Assembly: GCA_014058105.1 (NCBI GenBank)
Contig: JACGCM010002784.1
Span: forward strand, 4,278,001-4,342,000
Source of the DNA: Kingdonia uniflora
Taxonomy: Eukaryota > Streptophyta > Magnoliopsida > Ranunculales > Circaeasteraceae
Direction: 5' to 3'
Length of the DNA stretch: 64,000 nt
The translations under genes and the position numbers were made by a program. Shown here piece by piece: positions 33,612 to 45,600 of this stretch (position 1 is the first letter of the stretch; the number at the start of each line of letters is the position of its first letter). The notes under the pieces were generated by a model, which saw only the letters and a list, made by a program, of their open reading frames with translations, searched no databases and was not told the origin of the DNA.

Positions 33612-36600
33612 ATGACTACCATGGAGAGCTTGATCGGTCTCGTTAACAGAATCCAAATTGCTTGCACTAAGCTCGGCGATTATGGTGGCGACAACGCCTT
33701 ACCAACTCTATGGGAGTCTCTTCCTTCTGTCGCTGTTGTTGGTGGTCAGGTCTCTCTCTCTCTCTCTCTCTCTTCGTTTGAATTTCGTGTTTTGATTGAT
33801 ATATGAATGCAGAGTTCTGGGAAATCGTCGGTTTTGGAGAGTATAGTTGGACGGGATTTTCTTCCGAGGGGATCTGGTTAGGCCTTCTTTAAGTTTGATT
33901 ATTTTGGGTATTTTTTGGTTTTGGGTTTTGAGTGTTAGTTTGATTTGGGTTTGTGATGTTTGTAGGAATTGTGACGAGGCGGCCGTTGGTGTTGCAGCTG
34001 CACAAGACGGAGGAGGGGGAGGCGGAGTACGCGGAGTTTCTTCATATGCCGAAGAGGAGAGTGACTGATTTCTGTAAGTTTAGTTTATCGGGTTTTGTTA
34101 GTTTTGTTAGAATTTGCTTAAGTGAAGTGGCGTGATGGGTAAAATTGTGAGTTGAATCAACTGCGGTGTATTTTGAGGTAGAGTGGAAGTGAGAACAAGA
34201 AATGAAATATTACGAAGAGTATGTGAATAACCATGTATTGGTTAATGGGGGTTTACTAGTCGATATACCTAGTAACAGTGGCACATTTATAATTTGCATG
34301 AGAGGAATATGGCAGGGATTAGTTTGCAACCAACTCGTTTGAGTTGAAGGATCAAAGCTAAGATCAGGTCATATAGAATGTTTACACTTGATTGGAAGAG
34401 TTTCGGACTGAGAACCTATGTCGAGGTGTTTCCAGGCTTAACAAAAACCATGCAGAGAAAACATAACCGCTGCAATCTTCTCCGAACTGACAATTCAATA
34501 TACTTTATTCTCTCATGAAGGACAGAGTTGGACGCAATTCCAAAAGTTATATGATTCTTGCATTATAAAGGAACATAACCATTGGATTTTGCAAGTCTTC
34601 TGTGCCATAATTCGGTGTTCAGATTTAATATAAGGGGGAGAACGTAGCTACATGTTTATTTCTTTCTCAAATGAAATTAGGACCTGTATTTGTTTTTTCT
34701 GTCATGAATGAGTCAGACCCATTTTTAGTATCAATCTGTTTGTCAGTCAGGAGTCTATAAAAAAAGAACAAAAAAAAGTAAAGTAACCACCGAGTCTCGC
34801 AAATTTCATGTGCCATCACTTCGTAGTTAGAGTCAGTGTAAGAGGGACACATATCTATATGTTTCTTAGTTTTCTAGTCTACATGGTTATAGCTGTAAGA
34901 TTGAAATAACCTCAAGTGAAGGCTTGATGATTAAGGAAACCAACATAATCAACTCTGGTGAAACACCGAGTGAAGCATCAAATGGGAGATACCATCATTG
35001 CAGTAAAGTACACTAAGAACTCTGTGTGCCATTAACGATTAAAACTTCCTGCAAATCGCATGTAGTTAGCTAACCCCACTGCTGTACATGAGTTGACTCC
35101 CAAAGCTAGCATCTAAAGTGACGTTGGGTATTTCAGTTTTCTAATAAATAAGACAACCAACCAGTAGCTAATAAACTTATAGGTTTAAGCAAGAGATCTC
35201 TAATCTGTGCATGTTATTTAGGCTTTATGTCTTTTGTGACTGAATCCAAAAATCGATCTCTTCTCCTTCAATAAATCAGAGGAATATTTCCTTTCTCATA
35301 TAATGCAACGGTGAGAAAATATAGAAGAACACTAAATTATTTCCCATCCAAGACATCATCAATCCCGGCTTTCATTTTATAAAAGAAAGTAGATTCTTCA
35401 TAGTAATTACACTCTCATTTGTGTACGCGAGAGAATCATGCGCCTATCTGGTCTGTATGAATACATTATGTATGATATTATCATCTATGTATACGAGAGG
35501 AATTACCTCTTTGGTTTCTATGAAGAAGTCATGTGTGATGAGAGTGGCCTTTAGTAAACCCCAAGGCAAGAAGTACTGCATAGAACCTATGAAACAAAAT
35601 CTGAAAACCAGGCGGTTGATTCTCTTAAACCTCGCTCCTCCTCTCTAGTAGCCTTAAAAGAAATTAGCCTTCATTTCAAGTTGCTAAAGAAGCCAGTAAT
35701 GTCAAGCCAGCCAGAGAAAATATAACCCGCATAATGCTATGCTTGGCGATAAGAGAAAAATGTCTAACCAAAATGTGATTGAGAAACAAAGTATGTAGCA
35801 TTAGTAGTACTCAAATAGGGGATGATGTGTCATAAAGACACGGTGAAGCAATACCTGGTGCTATGATGAGTAGGTGTCCAGGTGGTGTGACTGCATAATT
35901 TCCAGAGGTACTAACTATTAAGTCAATGCTTTCTTCTACATGTTGAAGTGTCATTGATTCTGTCATGTTACAGAATACCGTATCCCGAAACACAATACAA
36001 CATGGTGTAGTATACTGTGTTGTTGTTAGTCTTATTTGGTTGGGAAAGTACTAGTAGAAAATTTGGGAGACCTCCATAGAAAACCCACATCATACTTTTT
36101 TCTAATAAAGATTAATAGACTCACGATTTATTACTATTTCATCTCTCCCTAAGCCATTGAACAAGATTAAAAATGCTTTTAATTAGTTGTCCTCTCTTCG
36201 ACTTAAAATCCTTTCTTTGGATGTTTTATACTTTTTATATTTATTTTTTGGGTACAAAAAGGCAGGATTTGCGTTGATTTATGTTTTTTTTTCTTCCTTC
36301 TTTTTAATGCAGCTGCTGTGCGCAAGGAAATTCAAGACGAAACTGATAGAATTACTGGGAGGTCGAAACAAATTTCTCCAATTCCAATTCACCTCAGCAT
36401 TTATTCTCCAAATGGTATGTGTTACTTATATTTAAAGTTTTCTTGAGAGATATTTTAATAATAATGGTCTGACAAACATTATTATGATTTATTCTCTTAA
36501 CTGTTTTCTTATTTCATTTCGCAGTTGTCAATTTAACTTTGATAGATTTACCTGGTCTGACAAAGGTTGCTATAGGTAATTCTCTGAAGATCTATTTTGT

Positions 36601-39600
36601 TCCATTTATTCCCATGAAATATCATTTGTATGATACTGAAACAAGCTGTTGTGCCAGAGGGACAACCTGAAAATATTGTTGAAGACATTGAAAACATGGT
36701 CCGCTCTTACGTTGAGAAGGTAAGGCCAATACATTATTTTGCAACAAGAAGCGTTACCTTCTTGATCTTGGTCACATCTTTGTCATTTTGATGTGTAAAC
36801 TCGTACATTAGTAAATTTTGATTGGTTTGTAATGAAGGGCAATGCAAACTTTCTACAGTTTTCTAGTATGGCATGGTAAATGTTATACTCTTGATTTGTA
36901 TTGCATTTCTCAAACTGTTTGTTACTTATCTTGTATCTCTATGTATTAACATGTTCTCCTGGTTAGAGTCAAATTAGGATTCATAGATTTGCTGTACTCT
37001 TTATTTTTATTTTTTGAGGTAGTGGTGGAAAGAGTTGGCTAGATTCTACCTTAAGATCTTATTATAAGTTAATGAACTATTCCTTCAACTGTTTAGGGTT
37101 ATTTGTAAAGCCCATAAGTTTTCTATCTTAATGTTCTATTCTTACAAAATAAGGCCATCCAATGTCTGATTTGATTATTACAATAATTGTGCGTGTTTGC
37201 CAAGTAGGAAACTCTTACTTTTTTTTTTTGCAAGGCAAGCCGGTTTTATATAGGGATCCGTAACCCTGAGTTTCCAACCCCATGAGGTTTCGAACCCATG
37301 ACCTTTCTCTAGGTGGAGAGGTACAACCACCACTGGGCCAAGAGCCCAATGGTGGAAACTCTTACGTTGGAGAGCATAGTAGATGAAAACTCTTAAATTT
37401 GTGCCCTCTGTTCCTTATTTGTTATTATGCCAACTTAACTCATGTTTATTAGTGACCAATCAGTGGTTTATGATCCTACGCGCTACATCTGAAAATCTTT
37501 AGTAGTTCTCGAAGAACAGTTATAACTTGTAGTGCATTGCCTATAATTATAATAAACTAATATATTTAATTTTTGTTGTTGTTTGATTTATAGCCTAACT
37601 GCATCATACTAGCAATATCTCCAGCCAATCAAGATATCGCAACATCTGATGCTATCAAACTTGCCAGGGAAGTTGACCCAACAGGTACTCTTTGTTAATA
37701 GTAATAATTAGAACCAAGGGAAACTTTATTTTGCACTTCATCACAACATTTATGTATTTATCTTGTAACATGTGCTATGTAGGTGAAAGAACATTTGGAG
37801 TGCTAACAAAGCTTGATCTGATGGACAAAGGAACAAATGCTCTTGATGTAAGTGCATGTCCTTTTTTATTAGTTAGTTTATGCAAATTCTTTTGCTTTGT
37901 ATTCGTATGCAAATATATTTGCTGCTGTTCAGTTAATTTCTATCCTTTCATTTTGTCGCTTACTAAGAACGTGAATAATAAAGCTATTAATTATATGGTT
38001 ATATTTTCAACCTTTCTGTATGTAATGCTTTTCTGTATGTAATGTCCCGTGCATGCACTTCGAAATGAATATGATTTGATATTGGAATTAAACAACATGA
38101 TCTTGATGTAAATCCTATGTAACCCCTCTTCTTTTTTATTAATAAAAAAAAAAAAAAGTCTTACCTAGCATAAAAAAGAAAGAATTTAGCAGCAGGCAGG
38201 AACCTTAGGTGGCACGAGTTTGATACATTTCAATGTAATCATTGGAGAGGTTGAGAAACTGTATGCTAATTCCTGCTTTAGCATTGAAAATTGCTACGTT
38301 TTAATTATCATATCCTCTATTTCAATCTAGATTTATATCATCTCAATACCTCCAATCCAGATAAATAATTGCAAGCATCCCTTAATTGAATTTGAGTTTA
38401 TGACCTAATAGTAGGTATCGTCAACAGAAATAAAAGGGAAGAAACATGATCTTCCAGCATACTGTCAAAATGCTTCTTGGATTGAAATTAATCATGGGAA
38501 TTAAGGTTAGGGTATTGACAAGTGTGTCCTGATTATATCCAATTTTTTTCATTTTGCCAATGAATAATCTGTAATACGTGGGTTTGTTTTATCAGCAAAA
38601 AAATATTGTTAGCAGTTGCTTTGGTAATGTCTTTGGCTAGCTGAAAATAGTGGTGTTAAGATCATCGAGTTGCATGTATAAGCATGCTAGTTGGCTGAAT
38701 CTTGTGAGGCGTTTTGCCTTGTACCTTGGGGCTTACATATGATTCTCTTCCTCCAGTGCTCCTTTCCCTATAGATTTCTAACATATATTTTAAATATGCT
38801 ATGATTCAAGCTCAATTTCACCCAAAGATGTTACTTATTAGTAGCTAGATCTTTTCATCAGTTGTTGGTTTGTTGCGTTAGAACGGACGTAGATTTGAGC
38901 TCAACTTTTGTAGCAAGGGGTTGGTTGGCTTGGCTTCTCAATTTATTTCTTAGGAATGAAAATTTTGAGCTTCATGCTTGTTGGAAAGCCGTTACTATGT
39001 CCCTTAGCAACCAGTTCCTACCGTAGAATGTGTTCAACATTCTTTCCCTGCTGAATTCAAATATAGATTTGAATCAGAAACGAAGCAAAAGCCTAGAAAT
39101 GTTCCATGAAATGCGTGGGCATGGTTTCTAAAATTTGGTTGTTTAGGGGCTGAGTGCTAATGTGTAATTTTGTAATTTTTGGATGTTGTGGTAATGTTGG
39201 CTATAGGGATGAAATAACAACTATATGGCTATTGAGTGGAGATCAAAATTGATAGTTTTTCTATATAGTTAATAATAGAAGGGCAAATTAGCTTTTGGAC
39301 CCTACATAATGACCACGTATAGGCTAACATCTATTGATTGTCATTTTTAGCTTTTAGACCTGAAATAGGCCGAAAGACACATTTCGAGTTAAAATTAGCA
39401 TAAATTACTGAGAATACCCTCCGCATTAATCAATATTAATCCCCGACAATTCCAGAACTACTCTTCCCTAATAAAAAACCACTTTACCTAAACCACTATT
39501 ATTAAAAATATAAGTAAATAATAATAGGTAAATTTGGTATGTTTTAAAAATTGGCGAGTTTTGGTGAATTTTAAGGTCCAAAAGCTAAAAATGGCAATCA

Positions 39601-42600
39601 ATGGGTGTTAGCTCAATTCGTGGTCATTATGTAGGGTCTAAAAACTAATTTTCCCATAATAGTATTGTAGCCGTTTACTTAGGAATGGGTGTTAGCTGTA
39701 ATGTCTTTAATAACTGAAATGTGAGGGGCAAAGCTCTCTCCGTCGTGGTGGTTGTTAATCATAGAAGTTATTAAGCAATGATAAGGTTTGTACGAGTTAA
39801 CTGCTAGTCGAAGAGCTACAACTACTTCTGAGACTCTGTTGGCGAGCGTTCCTTAAGTTAATATACATATAGCCGTATACTTAGGAAGAGCTACAACTAC
39901 GTCTGGGGTTCTGTTGACTACTGATGACGCGGGGAGCAAAACTTGGCGCCTCTATTAGTATTGGCCATAAGAACTAATGTGAGATGCCTCTTTAGTCTTG
40001 TTGTTCGTGGAGTTGCAACTCCTGGACAGCAAAGCACAACATGGTCATTCCGGGAAAGGAATGTGTAAAACATTTTATGTTGGAAGCAAAGTGTATCATG
40101 AGCTTTACTAGCAGAGACTATTGGAACGTTTGAGAATGGTAATTTATTTAATAGTTGGTATCGTCTTAAGAACCAGAACCTACAAAGTGGTTTCGCGGGC
40201 AAGGAATGTTCCACATTTAGTGTAGTGGTAATGTTTATATTAGTTGGAACATTCAACGGATGTAGTTGACTACAGGGAAAGGAACAGAGGACAGTATCAT
40301 CTGGCAAACAGCTTTTAGCCTGGCATGGCCTTGTCGCAATAGGAGTTAAAAGCTAAGAATCACAGCCTAACGCTTTTCACTTTCCTTTGCCTAACGCATT
40401 TCGTCTCTGGCCAATATCGGCTGAAAAGCTTTTGCTAATCCCAGTAACCAAGATAACGTACTAAAAACACATTTAACATTGGCAAAAGCTACCGCTTTTT
40501 AATTCTAGCAAACATCCTGGGAGAAGCTGTACGGTTTTTTTATGTACGTATCCTCTACTGCTAGACCTCAGCAATCACGTTTCTAGCTGGAAAATTACAT
40601 CTTTCATAGTAATATTAATATTACTGGCTACTTTAAGTCTCAAGCTGTATCTCTTTTCCTCTGGTAGTACTTAGTAGTGGTAGTGTCCGTAAAGAAGCTA
40701 AAATTGTTCCCTGAAATTTTTGTAGCTCCTCAAGCTTTCAACATTCCCTTCCGCAACATATGTATTGCCACTTTGTCATGTTCCATTACCTGCTCATTGA
40801 TACATTAAATCCGTATTTAATTTTATCGGAGATTCTATTCATTGCCTTACCTCAGCTGTAGCTAGCTTCTATAGACATTACCAATCTGTAATTTTCCACA
40901 TTCCATGTACCTTGTCTAGCTAGTTCTGATTGACATTAATACTATTCCCCTTGCTATGTTGCCAACAGAACCCAACCCTGATCCAAGCCCATAACTCTGC
41001 CTTTGGCTCACATTAATGTTTCTCTTACTTCTCAGTCTAAAGATTTTGACTGATGAATCTCTCCTACAGACATTACCATTAGCAACCATTTCATACATAC
41101 GTTAAACGGGCTAACAACGAAGTAGGTAAATAACCATGTGATTCATTTAAAAAAAACCAAATTTAAGAAGCAAGTTAACAAGACAGGCACACGATGTATC
41201 GTTCTCATTAAAAACAATGGATCCTGTGTGTGAAAAAAAGTGAACTGAATCTCTACGAAGTTTTATATACAAAACGAGCCTCTCATACTTTGTTTGTAAG
41301 TGATGAAACCCCAAAAATTCTTCATTTCAACGTTAAGGAATAACAAATAAAAAAGGCGAGATAAAGGAGAACTTTGTGAGAGTGTTTTACTTGATTACTT
41401 CAGTTTTAACCCATAGGTTTGATATAAGTGTTGGAATAAGAACAGAGGCAAAAGATAAACTCTGATACAGAGAAGAGATAACAGATAGCTTAAACCATTG
41501 CTTTATTGATGCTAACTGAACCGAGTACAAAGCTGATGACTCCACCTATTTATAATGAAAAACAGTACACCATAATCTCCTACTAACCTGCAACTACCAC
41601 AAGGGAATAAGACTCAATAAGACCAGGACTTCTCCTAATATTTAGCTAACAAACTCATGAACTAGTAAACCGCTAACACCCCACTAACAAGTCAAACACT
41701 AACAATGCATCAATTCTTATCACTCCCTCTTGATGCAAAATTGCAAACACAAAGAGAGGACCTGAACTTCACAAACTTCGAATACGAGAGTGCCTTTGTT
41801 AACCCATTTGGAACTTGGTCATTTATTGAACAATACTTCATCACAATCATGCATTCCGCAACTGCATCTCTAATGAAATGATGTCGGATTTCAATGTGCT
41901 TCGTTCTTCCATGGAAAACTGGGTTTTTCGTCATTGATGTACCTTGAACTTGATGCAAGTCCTCTAAAATCCTTCGCATCCAAATAACTTAATAAGTTAC
42001 TGCAGATGCAGCAATGTATTCAGCTTCAGAAGATGAAAGCGAAGCTGTCGCATGCTTCTTTGAACTCCATGCTATAACTCCTGAACCAAAGCTAAATATA
42101 AACCTACTTGTACTTTTCCTGCCATCTACAAAACCTGCTCAATCACTATTAGTGAAACCAAGCAAATTTAATTTAGGAACAGGTTTATACCATATTCCAT
42201 AGTTCCTTGTTGCCGAATGTAGCGGAGAATCCGCTTTGCTGCTCCAAGATGATGCATCGAAGGATTGTGCATAAATCTTGAGACTAAGTTGATAGGGAAC
42301 ATTATATCCGGACGAGAGTTAGTCAAGTACATTAAACCACCAGCCATTCTTCGAAAATACATTTCATCGGCCCTCTCAGTTCCATCATCTATTGACAACT
42401 TCTCACTTGTATTCATAGGAGTCGAGGAGGTCTTACAATTCAGCATGTTGAACTTCTTAAGCAAATCCAAAGCATATTTTTCTTGACAAATGAAGATTCC
42501 ATCATCTGTTTGCTGAACTTGAATACCGAGAAATTAATGGAGCAAACCCAAATCCGACTTCTCAAACTCACGTGTTATACTTTCCTTGAATTCCTTAACA

Positions 42601-45600
42601 AGAATCCTAGAAGATCCTGTCTATATAATATCATCCACATAAACACACACAATCAATATCACCGGTACCTTTCACCTTCACATATAATGTTGGCTCACTT
42701 TCACTTCGATGAAATCCATCCTTGCGAAGATACGAATCAAGTCGGCTATACCACGGCTATACCACGCTCTTGGGGGCTTGCTTCAGCCCATAAAAAACCT
42801 TCTTCAATTTATAGACTTTCTCCTCTTTTCCTTTGACAACGAACCCCTGTGGCTGTTTAACAAACACATCTTCTTCCAAGCATTTATCATCAAGCTGAAA
42901 CATAGGCCATGTACTTTGAGCTGCTAACCCTAAAATAATTCTAACAGTTTCAAATCTGGTTTCAAATCTGGTTACAGGTGAGAAGGTATCTGAAAAATCA
43001 ATACCTTGTCTTTGCATGTACCCCTTGGCAACAAGCCTTGCCTTCAGCTTTTGTACGGTGCCATCTGCATTGTACTTCACCTTGTAAACCCATTTCATAC
43101 TGATTGCATTTTTCTGGCGTGGCAAGTCGACGAGCTCCCATTTATCATTCCTTTCAATTGCACATATCTCCTCTTTCATCGAGTGCTCCCACTCTTCCTT
43201 TCTTTGTGCATCTTCATAACTCATAGGTTTTGCAACCATAAGTGCAAAACAACCTGATTCATATATCTCTTGCAAAGATCGAGTTTTAAAGTGGAGATGA
43301 ATTGCTATCAAGAGTAGGTTTGATGTTGTTGCTGCCTTCGTTGGTTCAGCTTCACCTACAACAAATGGCACATGCTGATTTTGTCCTCCTTCCCAATCCC
43401 AGAAGCTGTTTTCATCAACTATAACATCTCGGCGAATGATTAGCTTCTTTGTTTTTTGATTATACAAACGATAACCCCTCAAGCTTACATTATGTTTTCG
43501 TTTCCCTCAAGCTTCATATGGAGTCATGGTCCGCACTGCCTTTGTTGGAGATATATTGAGAAGATAAACTGCTGTAGCCACCGCTTCAGCCCAAAACTCG
43601 TTAGGAAGTTAATTTTTATATATCAAGCTTCTAGCCATTTCCACAACTCTCCTGTTCTTCCTTTCGGTGACCCCATTTTGCTCTGGGGTTTTCCTCACCG
43701 TCAACTGCCTTTTAATACTATGTTTCTTGCAAAAGGTGACAAACTCTTCAGATGATAAGAACTCTCCTCTATCGGTTTGAAGAATTTTTAGAGCATACCC
43801 ACTTTCTTTCTCTACAAACACTTTAAACTCTTGAAATTTTTCAAACGCTTCAGATTTGTAAGCAAGAAAATAGACCCAAGTCATACGGGTATAATCATCA
43901 ATAAAGAGTAAAAAGTATCTACTCTTATTGAAAGATGAAGTTCTTGTCGGGCCACATATATCGGCATGTACAATTTCCAAAGGCATCTTGGCTCTCCAAG
44001 CTTTCCCAACTGAAAATGGTAAGCGATGTTGCTTTCCATAAATACAACCTTCACAAACATCATTTAGACAAACGATAGAAGGCAAACCAAACACCATACT
44101 TTTCTTACTCAACAATTGCAGCCCATTAAAATGCAAGTGTCCATAAAGCAAATATTAAAGCCTCGAATCATCTTTAGCATGAACAACTAATGCAAATTGA
44201 TCATCTATACATGAGAGTTTAAGTGGAAATATCTTATCTGTCATGAAAATCTTTATAAGAGGGATACCAGAATTTCTCTTAATTTCACACATCACCTTTA
44301 AATAAAACTGAAAACCCTCGCTGTACCAACTGCTCGACACTTAGCAAGTTATGAGCTAAACTAGGAATATAATAAACATCATGAAGTAATCATTCAATGC
44401 CTGACTTAGCCTTCACAGCAATCGTCCCCTTGCCTTTGATTTGAACTTTCTTATCATCACCAAGCCGAACTTGCAACTTCAGATATTCATCAATGCTACG
44501 GAAGAGACTTCTTTCTCCTGTCATATGGTTACTACAACCACTGTCTAGAAGCCATGTATTACTTGCACTTTCGTTAGCGCTTAAACAAGTAAGAAAAAGA
44601 TTACCTTCTTCTCGATTTTCTTCCATAAAATAGGCTTGTTAAGAAAAAGATTACCTTCTTTTCGATTTTCTTCCATAAAATAGGCTTGTTGCTGGCGTTT
44701 CTCTGGACAATAAGCTTCAATATGTCCATACTGGTTGCATGAGAAACATTGCCTTCCTTTGTACCTTTGATCAATATTTTGGTTGCCTCTATCTCCGTAT
44801 TGCTTGCCTCTACCCATACCGGATCTTCCTCGTCCTCGTCCTGCATATCTATTATCAAAAAATCCTTCTTTGATAGGACTCTCTATCTTGGACTGAAATG
44901 CATGCTCAGTACTCTTCTCCGTTGACTTGTTCATCCTTTCTTCATGAGCTAAAAGATAACCCATCAGCTCATTCAAGGTGTATGTAGTCAAGTCCTTAGA
45001 CTCCTCAATAGTAGTGACTACATGATCAAACTTTGAAGGAAGACTCTTAAAACCTTTTCTAGAACTTTCTGATAAGATATTGCCTCGCTAAAAGTTTTTA
45101 TTTGGCTCAGTGGCTGTGTGACCCTCCACCCCATGAGAGGTCATGAGTTTGAGCCCCCTATGGGGCTAGAATTGTGGACAATCTTTGGGTTGTCGTGGGC
45201 CTTTGGGCTTTGTACCCTTCGGGGCTTGTGGCCTTCAGGCTTTGTACCTCTTCGGAGGCTTGTGGTTTACCTTCGGGCTTGTACCCTTCGGGGCTTGGTT
45301 ACTCTGTGGTTACGGATCTCTAAAACCGGCGTATCTTTCAAAAAAAAAAAAAAAAAGCAATAACAGAAAGTCTTGGAAAAGAAATCTTGTACATATTCGC
45401 TTCCTTTCATAAGGAGTCTCAAATTCCCTTTGGAAAGTTTGAAGTTTCACCGTTGTGACCTTATTGTCCCCGTGGAGCTCTTGCTTCAAAATAGTCCATG
45501 TCTCCTTCGATTTCGCAGCATTTGAAATTCGCGAAAAGATCGACTCCGTCACAGCTTGTTGCAAAACAAGTAGGGCATTCGCATCCTTCTTACGAAGCTC

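Noticed and set aside
40250..40520. CTGGCAAAC and CTAGCAAAC words suggesting a MITE
   Set aside because: The words are in direct, not inverted, orientation and no target duplication was found.
45118..45363. Plus-strand frames rich in Leu, Gly and Trp
   Set aside because: They lie within the SINE and come from its internal repeats.
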